Assembly (NCBI GenBank): GCA_024752435.1
Contig: CP103038.1
Coordinates: 86,019 to 150,018, forward strand
Direction: 5' to 3'
Length of the DNA: 64,000 bases
DNA from: Allantophomopsis cytisporea
Lineage: Eukaryota > Ascomycota > Leotiomycetes > Phacidiales > Phacidiaceae
This document shows, one piece after another, positions 20,128 to 31,164 of the stretch; positions within the stretch are counted from its first letter, which is position 1; each line of letters opens with the position of its first letter. Below the pieces are notes generated by a model that had not been told where the DNA came from, made no database searches, and saw only the letters and a list, made by a program, of their open reading frames with translations. The translations under genes were made by a program, and so were the position numbers.

Positions 20128-21702
20128 CTAACTTTTCCCATCTGTATTAGCTTTACGCTGTATTCTTAATACTTTACCTTTAAATTCAAAAGTTATGCCT
20201 TCAATCAATCAACGAGAAACAGTAGGTGTACTAACTTCTAAGAAACTCGCACAATCTGTTTGAGTAGTAAATGAATTAAACAATACTCCGGCAACTTCAT
20301 CGTACAATTCCACACCACCAGAATTAGGTAGATAAGTACCTGTAGATAATATTAAGGTACGACCATCTGCTTGGACTGCATAATTAGAAGGAGAATTTAA
20401 TAAACTCTGTATTCTAAGATTAAAGGCTTTACTATCTCCCTTATTCCCCAAGTTTTCCCCCTGCATTATTTTCCCAGCTATGTTGGGTAAATATGGAAAA
20501 CTTGGGGAATAAGAAAGCATATATTTAGCTTTATTAGTAGACAAACGACCATTATTCATACTTTGAGCCATTAGAGGTATTAGCAATTGTCCTTCTTGAG
20601 TAAAATGTTGACCATTTATTCTAAGACGTAACACCAAAACTCAGTCTCGGTAATCTAATCTTTTTTTGCTTAGGAAAGTTAAACTATCAAAAAAAGGGAG
20701 AAGTACATTTTTGATAAAATTAGTATCTGTGATATCTAACTTTACAAAAGCTTTCTGATTTATACTCGCATTGGCCGAAGGTTGAATAACATAAAGTGCT
20801 ACTAGATTAGATTTTGAACGAACTACATGATTACCTGGTAATGACAACAAGTATTGTTGAATGGCTTCCATAAGAGTTAATTCACTGACGGCTTGCGCAA
20901 GACCAAATATTAGCGTAGATCCACGTGTACGTACATTAAAAGAACCATCCCCTTCTACAAAACCAAGTAATCAGTAAGGAGTTATTTCAATTTTGTGACT
21001 TTTGGGCATTATAAATTTGACTCTTCTTTTATTCATCCTACTTCTAATACCTAATAACTCATTTTTAATTTTAAACAGTAGACTCGCACTATCTACCCCC
21101 TCCACTTTAGAATACGATCTACATTTGTGGTAAATTTCATATGCTTGTTTAAAAGCTAAGTAATTCAAGTATTTACTAGTATTAAGGGGATACTTAGTCA
21201 AAACACCGAAAAGTATTAGTAGTTCGGCTTTTGACCCCATAATAAGTGTAGCTTTGTCACCTCTAACATTAACATTAGCCAAATTTAAACGTTTTTGTAA
21301 GGCTGTAAGCAATGGAGCTTCATCTCTATGCAGTGCTATACAAAGTTCAAAAGTACAGGCAGTAGCGGTAGCTTTACGGTAGGCAAATGAAAAACAACCT
21401 TCTGCATCCGTAAATCCAGAAAACCATGAATAAAATTCACTATCCAATAGATTGTTTATACTTAAGGGTGCTAATAAGATATCTACTGTACTATCTATAT
21501 CTAGATGTGTGTATTGTTGTCTATTATTACCCGCGAAGATACCGCTTAAAGAAAACAGATAATTTCTAACCCTACTTATATCATCTAGCCTAACCTTTAA
21601 GCCAGTAATAAAACGCAGCAAAGAAGCAGCGTAAGCAGAAATATAAGAGATAGTGTTGTTATTAGACGTATAAGTCGATTTATTTGATTTTTGTATTATC
21701 AT
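20128..21702 (-). CDS. Free-standing double-motif LAGLIDADG endonuclease, 524 aa
   Basis: ATG 21702 to TAG 20128 with TGA as Trp. After about 90 residues of variable N-terminus come two LAGLIDADG helices, YSWFSGFTDAEGCF and LLGFVEGDGSF, each followed by typical family segments (YPLNTSKYLNYLAFKQAY; FLSKKRLDYRDW). The C-terminus carries a NUMOD-like end (LIEGITFEFKGKVLRIQRK). It is longer than usual (most are 250-400 aa). A hairpin (cttattccccaagttttccc and its complement, 20440-20515) is inserted in frame and adds about 25 residues. I see no host gene exons flanking it, so it is either free-standing or a relic of a lost intron. The GC-rich repeat lies upstream. Confidence 0.8.
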
Positions 21703-22477
21703 CCATTATTAGTTGTATAAAGCTTGCGTTTCGTGCTTGCCACGCCCTTGTTTTATTATACCCCTGGGAACCTAAGGTTGGGTGAAGTTCCTTACAATCT
21801 GTATAGGTTATGGGGGAACTCTATTTATTAATCCTAATAATCGGCTGACCAGTCTCCCGGTAATCCTAGCAGATGAGGGGAATTACTCGCACCGCAACCC
21901 TGAGTAATCCTCGACCTTCCATTTCAAGTACCGTCTATAAGTGATTACAGAAAATATCTTCTCTATAATAGGCTCATATAAAAAGGTTAAATTATTATTA
22001 ATATTATAATACATAAAAATATTATTATTAAAATAAAATAAACCCTGTATAGCTAAAAATCAATATTCCTCTAGAGGAATATTTTAAATAGGTTTATTAC
22101 TCCTTCATATTAAACTTGTAGAGATTACTGGTTTTGTTTTGGGCTCTAGGTTATCCCTTTAATCCAAGGGGGTCTCGTCTTTATAACACTCAATATCAAA
22201 GGTGTAAATCTTAGTATTACGTATCAAGTCCATACTACTCTCACTTAATTTTTAGAGGTAATTGTAGACTCTGTATATAAGACAATATTACGTACATTAT
22301 CCTTAAACCCGTTATATTTATTATATTTTCTAACCAAAACCATTATGGTTTTTTATAACCGTACTATTCTAACTAAAAGTGTTTATCTTAAATATCCATT
22401 CATTTGTATTAACTAATCACCTAAAAAAAAAAGACCGTGTTGGCCATAATTAAATATAAGACAATACTAGCTAATAA
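21703..22477. other. Spacer with GC-rich repeat copy 3
   Basis: No supportable gene. It carries the third GC-rich repeat (21724-21775), poly-AT runs, and a stretch near 22142-22175 that resembles 17725-17760. Confidence 0.45.
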
Positions 22478-22550
22478 TACTCCATCCAAGATTCGAACTT
22501 AGATTCAGATATTAAAGATATCTTGCTCTACCATTAAGCTAATGTGAGTT
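22478..22550 (-). tRNA. Arg-tRNA paralogue with altered anticodon loop (possible tRNA-Lys(UUU) or pseudogene)
   Basis: About 83% identical to tRNA-Arg at 918-988. The anticodon stem AGATA/TATCT is intact but the loop is TCTTTAA, which gives TTT in the anticodon position with C instead of the near-universal U33. The acceptor stem pairs poorly. A proper tRNA-Lys(UUU) exists at 58448, so this is most likely a pseudogene. Confidence 0.45.
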
Positions 22551-22795
22551 TATGGCAAACCCAGATATTAGAAATATATGGATTTGCCATATCTTGTCTA
22601 TTAAACCATAAATTAAAATATTTTGGTTTAAAGAATACCAAAGCTATTCTTTTATACAGTGAAGCTCTAAAGAAGAAATAGGGCTTTAATGTCACAGCAA
22701 TAAAAAAGAGAGTTTTATACCTTTTTTTCTTGATTACAAAAAAAAAAGAAAAGGTTAATTAGGTATAGCAAGAATTTCATTCTAAAATTGAGGAA

Positions 22796-23482
22796 TTAAA
22801 CTATAACATTCACATTATCTGTCTGTATATTTCATACACAATAGTCATAATTAGACATACTCATAGTGGAACGAGATCTATCTAGCTTAATTCAAGATAG
22901 TACCGCATCTCTACGTTGCAGTATTGTAGATTGAGTGTGTCCAGGGTCAAATCCTCGAGCCCTACACTCCTCAAGATAAATAAGACCTTTATTAAATATT
23001 ATCTCCTCCATAAGACGTACCCTATTAGTAACGCTATCTAGAGATCGATTAAGGTATCTTTCCCTAGATGTGGCTAACTGATATTCATGATGCTCTAAGT
23101 TAACCTTTCACTTACTGATAAAAGTGTTACCTTGTCTATCTACTCTAGAATTAACCTCATCATTGGGACTAAATATAAGGCCACCTGGGAGAGTAGCGGG
23201 AGGAGAAGACCATGAAGGGGGAACAGGAGAGGGTGGACTTGGGCAATATGATGAGATAGCAGCCGAACCACCTGAAGAAAAAGAGGAAGGACGTGGAGAG
23301 GAGGGAGATGGTAAATCTAAATTTGGAGATTGCTCAGCCAATAAAGGTTTACGTAATAATTCATAGAGACTCCAGGGTTCTAGATTAAAATCTTCAAATA
23401 TTCCTTCCACTAAACCTAAAATACCTAATCTGAATACCAAAGCAGTAAACCATACTCCGGGAACTTCATCGTACAATCCCAC
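22796..23482 (-). pseudogene. Broken, chimeric paralogue of the 18849-19694 gene
   Basis: The frame reads GLYDEVPGVWFTALVFRLGILGLV near its start, then a Pro/Ser linker and a C-terminal domain (EECRARGFDPGHTQSTILQR; ending in MSMSNYDYC) clearly paralogous to 18849-19694. The first membrane helix of the paralogue is missing; instead the start matches a piece of the LAGLIDADG gene (words LYDEVAGV there, LYDEVPGV here; DNA aacttcatcgtacaa in both). After the stop at 22796 the other frame resumes with NEILAIPN, matching NEILDIPK of the paralogue, so the end is frameshifted. This is a recombination product, not an intact gene. Confidence 0.6.
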
Positions 23483-23564
23483 ACTCTCTTATTTCCCCCA
23501 GCGTAGCTGGGGGTATATGTGGGATGAAAAAAGGAGGGGGTACTTCTTCAGAAGTAGCTGGTAC

Positions 23565-25877
23565 TTAGGAAGCAGCAGCTATTTCTTCAGAAGCAGCTGG
23601 TACTTCTGAAGCAGCAGGTATTTCAGTTATTTTATTAGCTAATTCCTTATGAACCTCCTTGATTACAGCCGTTATTACATTGACGATATGTTTTATATCA
23701 TCTTCTGTGACGATGTATGGAGGTGAAATAATAATATGGTCTCCACGGACACCATCTGCGCTACCAGTACCAGGATAGACTGTCATATTAAATTTGGGTG
23801 ATATAGACAAGGCTGATATTTTTTGAGCTACACCTAGTTGAGGGTCAAAAGGTTCTTTAGTAATTTTATCTTTAACAAATTCTATTCCCCAGAAAAGACC
23901 CCGTCCTCTAATATCACCAACATTAGGGTGATCGCTCAGCGCAGCTTTCAGACATTTTTCCAAATACGCACCCTGTTTGGAGACATTTTCCAATAAATTA
24001 TTTTCTCTAATAATTTGTTGAACTTGTAATGCAGCAGCGGCTTGTACAGGCATTGCTTGGTAGGTTTGTCCGTGAATGAATTCACCACCACCTTCTTTCA
24101 AGGTATTGATAATTTTTTCTGAAGCTAACACAGCCCCTATTGGTTGGTATCCCCCACCCAAACCTTTAGCAGTTATTTGGATGTCAGGTACAACACCCTC
24201 TCCCTGTCAAGCATGTAAAGTACCAGTCCGACCCATTCCACACATGACTTCGTCTAGAATAAACAAAGCTCCATGTTTATCGCATACATCTTTCATAGCT
24301 TTGAGATAACCTGGAACACTTGGAACACACCCAAGAGCGGCACCGACAACTGGCTCAGCAATGAAACCGATCACCGTTTCCGGCCCTAACTCTTGGAATT
24401 TAGCCTCAAGTTCCGCAGCTTTACGAGCAACGAAGGCAATATCGGTTTCACCTTCTAACTGTTGACGGTAAGCATTACATGAAGATATGTGGTGAACATT
24501 TTTCATTAGGAATGCTGTGTAAGGTGCTCTACGGGCAATATGTCCTGAGATACCCAAAGCACCGATCGTGTTCCCATGATAAGAACCTTCTCGAGCTATG
24601 AAATTAACACGAGGACTTTGCTTATCACCTTCATAAAAATATTGACGCGATAACTTTATAGCAGCTTCCATTGCTTCAGATCCCGATCCGGTCAAGTACA
24701 CTCTAGCCATTAGGCCATTAGTACCATCTATTAGCTCTTTACACAATGCCTCGGAAACAGGATTACTTCAGAAAGTAGATGCCACGTAAGGAGTACCTGT
24801 ATTTAATAACTCATTAATAGCACTAATAACTTTTTCGTTACCATAACCCAGACAAGCTACAGCAGCTCCAGAAGATGCATCTAATATGATTCTACCATCT
24901 TGGGTGAAAAGATGAAGGCCATAACCACCAATTATCGTAGGGTACACTTTCTTTAAATGACGCCCAAGGGATACTGATGTAGTCATATTATCGGAGTTGC
25001 TATAAATACTGCTAATAATTCCTAGATTATTGTTTTTATTATTGCTATCTATATTATTAGTATCCTTATTATTTATTATATTAGATATACTAAGATCCCG
25101 TATTAATTTACTTATATAATATACATCCAATTGTCTAATGACATACGGTTTAATACAATAATCGAAAACAACAAAAGAAGTAAATAAAAATAGTAAATTT
25201 GATTTACTATAGTTCATTTTACTTATACTATAATCCGGATAATTAAACACAAAAGGTGATAATTGTGTTTCTTTAATGCATTTAACTGTTTGAGAAAAAA
25301 GATGCATTAAATATAGACTAGGAAAAATTAAGGTTAACCGAGTATATAATTGCACACATCATCTATACTCTAAACTACTTAAGTCGCTATAGTTTAAGAA
25401 TACCGAAAATAGTATAGAATTAATTAAAATAAAGATAATCATAAAACTAAGAAGTTTACCTATAGTAACTAATATAGCTTTTTTATTTTCTAGTATTATT
25501 TTTAATTTATTAGGACTTTTTAATCATTTAACCATAAATTTATAGATTAAGGCAAAATTATTTTGTTTATTATTAGGAGTAAGCAATAAAACAGAAAAAC
25601 CTGTAATTGAAGCTAAGCCAAAAATTAAACAAAATAAACTTATAACATCTGCATTTGACAATTTAAATAATATCAAAGCCGCGGGTAAATAAAAACAAAT
25701 AACTATAATAAAAATAAATAAACCTAATATAGTATCCCCATATTTATTAATTAATTTATGTAAATAACCTGAAATAAGATTAGCCAAGGAAAAATCTTTA
25801 GCAGTTAAGGCCAAAAGATTACTTTCTAGCGGTTTAAGAATCCCGCGGGGTAAGACAGACCCGGGGGTCGTCTCCAA
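23565..25877 (-). CDS. Membrane segment fused to a class III PLP-dependent aminotransferase
   Basis: One minus-strand frame of about 770 codons with TGA read as Trp. Residues roughly 35-190 contain several hydrophobic segments (TILGLFIFIIVICFYLP; FCLIFGLASITGFSVLLL; FMIIFILINSILFSVF). An Asn/Asp-rich linker follows, then a complete class III aminotransferase domain: LTGSGSEAMEAAIKLSR, SYHGNTIGALG, FIAEPVVGAA, the Asp that binds the PLP ring (FILDEVMCGMGRTG), and the Schiff-base Lys (ITAKGLGGGYQPIGA), then HGQTYQAMPV and GRGLFWGIEF. All key residues are present. Enzymes of this family (4-aminobutyrate, acetylornithine and similar) are nuclear in fungi. The start is uncertain: no ATG precedes the membrane part; TTG 25877 lies inside the end of nad5. 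The C-terminus has Ala/Ser/Glu repeats that continue past the stop. Confidence 0.85.
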
Positions 25878-28800
25878 CGGGAGCGACCCTGGCTTTACCT
25901 ACTAGAGAAAATAAAGCTAATAAGATTAGAATTACCAGACTATTATCTGATAAATCTATATAAGGGATTAATATGTAGAAAATAAGTCCAACTAGTATAT
26001 AAAGAGCATAAGAAGTTATAACTCCTGTATCTAAGCTAGAAATACTACTACTTAGTTTTATTAACCCTTTTTCTAACCCGTATGGACCCAACAACTCTAT
26101 ACTTCCTTTATCTAAAACTTTAGTGGTTTGACCTCCAAGTTTAAGCACATAGTTTGTAATATATTTGTTATAGAACATTTCTATTAAGAAACGTTGGTTA
26201 AAGAATCCAAATATATTATAACCTAATCTAGAGAATTTGAAATTAATAAGTACTTTAGGTAAAAATTCAGATAGGACTATAGCTATAACACTAAGTGAAA
26301 TTGTAAAAAATAAGGGTAATAATTTAAATAAAGTAGGCACTGCAAACTCTGTGTCTAGCATAATTTCATGTGTAGGATGAATAAATATACTATTATCTGC
26401 AAAGAATCCTGAACCTAATCCAATAAATAAATCTTTAGTGATATAACCAAAGAATATAGAGAAAACTGCTAATACCATTAAAGGTAAACTCATGAAAATA
26501 TCTCCTTCATGAGCATGTTTATAGTTAACTATAGGTCCATTAGGGTTAGTTAAGAAAGTTAAGTATAAAACTTTAACTGAGTATAAAGTAGTAAACATAG
26601 CACCAATAGTAGCTATAAAGTAAACAACGGTACTACTAAAGTAAAATTGCCCGTATGCAGATTCTAATATAAAATCTTTACTATAAAATCCAGTCATAAA
26701 AGGGAAAGCTACTAGACTAAGACTTGCTATTAACATAACAGAGTAAGTTAAAGGCAAGAATGGTTTTAATCCACCGTATTTTCTAAAATCTTGGTTATCC
26801 GATACTGCGTGAATTACAGCACCTGCACCTAAGAATAGTAATGCTTTATAGAAAGCGTGATTTACTAAATGGAATAAAGCAACATTATATGATGATAAAC
26901 CTACGGCTATAACCATCATACCTAATTGACTCATAGTAGAATAAGCAATAACTTTTTTAATATCTTGTTGGAATAAACCAATAAGAGAACTGAATACTGT
27001 TGTTATAGCTCCTAATCATAAACATAGTATTAATACAGTTGAACTGTATTCTATTAGGGGACTTGAACGCATTAATAAATACACACCCGCTGTAACCATA
27101 GTTGCAGCGTGAATTAATGCAGAAACAGGTGTAGGACCTTCCCAAAGCTCACGGCGTATAAGAGTAATCTCTGTCTATGGACTTAACTCCGATTACACCT
27201 GTCAAATAAATAGAGCTTCCGACTGTACATTCAGCATCATTTCAGACACCCCGTGGTGACCCAGTCTGTAGCGATACATTAAAATACCGACGGTCTTGAC
27301 TACGGAACGTCTTGACCGTTTTCACCTCAGTTGCTTTTAAGTCCAGAAGTTTCTGGATTCTCCATATTTACGAGTTATATTTGGTTTAATCCTTGCTACA
27401 ACTCTGATATGGTTCTACGACCTAACCTTACCATAGCTAATTAGCTACTGTTATATGGCCGTTTACGACATTTTCCATAGAAGGGGTATCGCCATCGGTA
27501 ATCAAACGTGTAACCCTACTTGAGAACTCTTAGCCATAGCACCAATTAATAAACAAATACCTATAATTGTAACAATGTTTTCACTAACAAAAGGAGCTAA
27601 TGAAAATACAGTACTATAATCGATGTTACCGAAAGATCATAGTATTGCAAACATACCTACTGTTAAAAAACAATCACCCACTCTATTAGTTAATAAAGCA
27701 GATAAAGAACTTTGATTTGCTGCTATTCTAGTAAATCAGAAACTTACTAAAAGATAAGAACAAATTCCAACACCTTCTCACAGGCTTGGGCTATAGAGAT
27801 CTATTTAATTTATTTCTAAATTATTTATATTATTTTCACCTAACTTATATCTGAATTCAGGTATAATATAAGGGTCCACTATTGTAGTAACTTTTTTCAT
27901 ACTTTTTTTACTTATTCTAATCCTTCAACCATCGAGACCTGTAGATAAAACACGTTTATTTAGAGTAGCTTTTATATCAAATTTATTATTTAAAGCAGCT
28001 ATTAAAAGATTTGTTTCCTCTTTAGTAAAGCTTTCTGTACATAACACAATAACACCTCTAGATGTCATATAAAAACCATCTCCCATGATTCAATGCGCTA
28101 AACCTCTAGCGGTCAAGAGTTCCTCTATATTATTAGGAACAATTTTGGTTTTACCGTTGTAAAAAAAATGGTAGTATGGGTTGAAACAAGCAAAACTTAA
28201 GGTTCAAAAATATATAGACTTATATATTTTTTCTGTTCTTATGTCAGCTTTTCTTTGAAGTATAGTCGGTTCCATATTTACCATAGACTTGAATAAAGTA
28301 TATATACTTATAACATATGCCTCTTGACTAGGGTATGTGTGATCTATTCTAAGTCTTGTGTTATGTTCAGGTTTTGCTTTTACTAGAATCCCATCAGCTA
28401 ACAGTATACCTATTAGAGATTCCTTTTGTTCCTGAGATAACACATAATTCTTTTTACTTAAGGTCTTACCTTCTTTAATCTCTTCAGTGGATGATTTTGT
28501 GAAGGGGCGGCTAAATATACTAGGATAAGTAATAAAAAATGAAGTACTAATAATATATAAAATCCCTAAGCCTCACATATTAAGTAAACTTTCATCTACA
28601 AATGGACTATATCTTCACCCTCCTTCCTAATTTATCTCCTTTTGATATAAGGCTTTTAAAAAAGAAAGGGCGTGTCACGTCTAGTCTCTGAAGAACCCTT
28701 ATTAATAATACTTATTTAATAAGGTTTCCTGCTGATTGTCTCTTTAAGTCTAGAGATTTTCCAGCAATTGGTGACATAATAATAAACATAATTTTAACTA

Positions 28801-29234
28801 TGTAGACGGCCGAGAAGACCAACAAACATTAATAAAAAATTATTAGCTGTTACAAGTATTATCATCATAAAGGTGAATAAACTTAAATAACTAAAAAACC
28901 TTTGATTGTGGGGATCATGGCTCATATACCCTATAGAATATATATGCACTAAAGAAGAAACTATTAAAACAGGTATTAACATAGACACTGTTAAACTATC
29001 AAAGTGGAAACCTCATAAAACATTAAGTGATTCACTATCTATTCACCTAAAAAGGTTTATTGATACAGGTATGTTATTTAAACCTACTTCAAAAAAGGCT
29101 ACGATTGCTAGTAAGGTTGTTACAATTACACTTGAACATGTAATTAATTGTGCTCCGCTAACTCCGACTTTTCTACCAAAAAACCCGGCAACTATTGATC
29201 CTAATAAAGGTAAAGTGATTATAGCTAAATACAT
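25834..29234 (-). CDS. nad5: NADH dehydrogenase subunit 5 (3 exons)
   Basis: ND5 is a proton-pumping membrane subunit of complex I. Exons: 28818-29234, 27488-27780, 25834-27142; joined 2019 nt, 672 aa. It starts MYLAIITLPLLG; conserved antiporter-like segments include VSMLIPVLIVSSLVHIYSIG, NRVGDCFLTVGM, HAATMVTAGVYLL and ALFHLVNHAFYKALLFLGAG. Its ATG overlaps the nad4L stop by one base (TAATG), the usual fungal arrangement. The native end should be near LLALFSLVG; the last 20 residues (KARVAPVGDDPRVC and on) are encoded by a GC-rich cluster and look acquired. Introns lie after MFVG and within the Met codon before EGPTPVSA. Confidence 0.95.
25846..25896. repeat. GC-rich cluster at the 3' end of nad5
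   Basis: A sharply GC-rich block with the inverted pair GGGTCG/CGACCC in an otherwise AT-rich gene. It encodes the odd C-terminal tail of nad5 and, in another frame, the start of the aminotransferase fusion ORF. Similar clusters are at 33.65, 32.35, 39.12 and 40.3 kb. Confidence 0.7.
27143..27487 (-). mobile_element. ORF-less group I intron nad5-i2 (345 bp)
   Basis: Removal joins GCGAT and GGAAGGTCC exactly (Met codon split 2+1) and the last intron base is G. Core-like segments on the minus strand (GACTGGGTCACCACGGGG) match those of cob-i2, cox2-i2 and the intron upstream of the cox3 exon. It has no endonuclease gene. Confidence 0.8.
27781..28817 (-). mobile_element. Group I intron nad5-i1
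   Basis: Between FVG and WEGVG of nad5, ending in G at 27781. Core elements are at 28600-28780 (minus-strand AGACTAGACGTG near 28680, GATATAGTCC near 28605), followed by a LAGLIDADG gene. Confidence 0.82.
27805..28578 (-). CDS. LAGLIDADG homing endonuclease in nad5-i1
   Basis: ATG 28578 to TAA 27805, 257 aa with TGA as Trp. The start has a short hydrophobic segment (GLGILYIISTSFFITYPS). The two helices are SLIGILLADGIL and AHWIMGDGFYMT, the variant (LAGLIDADG_2) seen in group I introns with two Asp/Gly pairs. The segment FDIKATLNKRV and the C-terminal YIIPEFRYKLGEN are also typical. It is not fused to the upstream exon, unlike the cob and cox2 intron ORFs. It should promote intron homing into nad5. 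Confidence 0.88.
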
Positions 29235-29503
29235 TATTTATATTCTATTGCGATACTTCCTCTTAATCTATAAAAAGCAACTAAAATACCTAAACCTATG
29301 GCTGATTCTGCACCAGCTATTGCTATGACATATATAGCATAAGTTTGACCTAATATATCATCAAAGCTAAGTGAACTTATTAATATTAAGAATGTAATAG
29401 CTAAAAGCATTATCTCGATTGAAATAAGCATTAATATTATATTTTTTCTGTTTAAGACGAAACCTAAAATTCCGATTAAAAAAAGTATTAAGGATAAATT
29501 CAT
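29234..29503 (-). CDS. nad4L: NADH dehydrogenase subunit 4L
   Basis: 89 aa, the usual size, with three membrane helices (LSLILFLIGILGFVL; ILMLISIEIMLLAITFLIL; YVIAIAGAESAIGLGILVAF). The Glu residues in helices 2 and 3 that conduct protons are present (SIEIML, GAESAIG). The TAA stop shares its last A with the ATG of nad5, so the two are surely co-transcribed and probably translationally coupled. Confidence 0.97.
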   Translation of the reverse strand: MNLSLILFLIGILGFVLNRKNIILMLISIEIMLLAITFLILISSLSFDDILGQTYAIYVIAIAGAESAIGLGILVAFYRLRGSIAIEYK

Positions 29504-30130
29504 TATATTTTATTATATTTAAATTATTTATTTTTGTTCCACCTTATTAACATAGGAGCCGCGAAGAAATTTTTAAGTTTACCTTCTAAATCTAACATAT
29601 ATGTTTATTTTAGAAATAAACACCCTAATAGTGGTTTACTATAAGTGAATAACAGAAATGCTAGAAAAAGAACACCACAACAACCTAAAAATACTGAGCG
29701 AAGCCTTGCTTTATAATTTTTTTATTAAAATACCAACTATGCTACGCTCAAAGCATTTCTACCTGACTTAAAAAAATAGGTGTTTCTATGTAAAATAGAA
29801 ATACCTGATCTTACGTTAACCTATTCAACAAATATAACCCCCCTACCACCCCCTTTTTGACGGTTGGGGGGGGGGCTAAAATAACACCTGTATATATAAG
29901 ACTACAGTATTCGTCTGTTATTTTTTTTGGTATTCTTATTTACAGAATATAAAATATATTTACAAATTATTATTTATTAAGGGGGGCTTTAATATTTTTT
30001 AATATTCTTCTCCCACCTTCGTAGTTAATTCCGGATAGATATCTTATTTTATTATGAATCCGTATTTTTGATTGCAATATAAAAAAAACACTTAACTCTC
30101 CGGCAAGTAGCCGAATATACCAAGTGCGAT
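29504..30130. other. AT-rich spacer upstream of nad4L
   Basis: Contains a C/G-rich hairpin-like stretch at 29838-29875 (ccccctaccacccccttttt, then ggggggggg) and AT runs. No gene seen. Confidence 0.45.
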
Positions 30131-30715
30131 TTATCTTAAAAATTCTTTAAGATCAGACTCTGTCAAAGTTTTTTGAATAAATGTTATTCTTATAGAATCA
30201 AGAGATTTATAATATTCATCATACTTTTGATAATGAAGATTAATGATGCATTTCAATTTAGAATCAAATTCTGAGGCAGAACAATTGATATAGTCCTTTA
30301 TATTAATTTGTTCTACAATAAATTTAGCTAATAAAATGTTCAACATTACGTATAGAAAATATTCGCAAATTTCCTTATATAAAAGATCCAAATCCTAAAA
30401 AAAATCTGGTATGTAATTAGTTACTCGAAATAAGTTGGGCTTTACCATATATATATTTATTTGTCTATTTTGCCAATAGACAAAAGCATCTTTGTAGGCC
30501 AAAGGTTGGGAAGAGTTGGAATACATGTTATCCATGTATCTTTTAGCTCTATTTAAAATATTATACTCTCAAATAAGCATATATGAACTTATTTTCCATT
30601 GACTATAAATGTTTAAAGGACTTTTGTCTTTTAAATCTATAAAGGGTAAATCGGTACCATGTAATGGAGTAATACTAATGTATTTAGCATTAGGTGTGTT
30701 ATAGGCACGTCACTC
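30131..30715 (-). pseudogene. Unknown ORF with one in-frame TAG
   Basis: The frame is open from 30715 to 30131 except for TAG at 30395; TGA is used as Trp. Sequence before the stop (PLHGTDLPFIDLKDKSPLN, LAYKDAFVYWQNRQINIYMV) and after it (YKEICEYFLYVMLNILLAKF) both look protein-like, so this was once a longer gene, possibly from a mitochondrial plasmid. No DNA or RNA polymerase motif is visible. There is no clear start codon. Function unknown. Confidence 0.4.
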
Positions 30716-30727
30716 TTAACTAACCGC

Positions 30728-31164
30728 TTTTTCTATTAAAAATTAACCCTCCTTTGGAAATTTAAGAGTACTATTATGTTTTTTAATCTTTGCGCTTAGA
30801 TCTGCTATGGAATATTTTACGTCTGCTTCTATATATTTTTTTGGTATACGTAACATTTTATATATATTTTTGAAATCCACGTCTAAATTTTACAATGCAG
30901 GATATTTATCGTATAGATTTCTATAGCTATCCTTATTGATATCGAAGTCATCATCTAGATGAAAAAAGAAAGAGGATTAAAATCATAATCCATTTCCCCA
31001 TGTACACCTACCACATAAAAACCTTTGAGTAGTTTTGACATGAGCTTATTTAAAGAACTGACTGGTCTCAAGTCAACTCCATGATATTTTTCTAGGTACA
31101 ATTTGGTCATATTTCTTAATTTGTAATTATTAATTTGTTTTTTGTTTAGAGATATATTACACAA
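30728..31164 (-). pseudogene. Second decayed ORF upstream of 30131-30715
   Basis: A 69-codon frame (30955-31164; KKQINNYKLRNMTKLYLEK) stops at a TAG next to a T-run; another frame continues with DINKDSYRNLYDKYPAL, another stop, and MLRIPKKYIEADVKYSI. The broken succession suggests one old gene with several disruptions. Family not recognised. Confidence 0.35.

Noticed and set aside
23124..23366. Plus-strand Gly/Glu-rich frame
   Set aside because: Complement of the Pro/Ser-rich linker of the minus-strand pseudogene.
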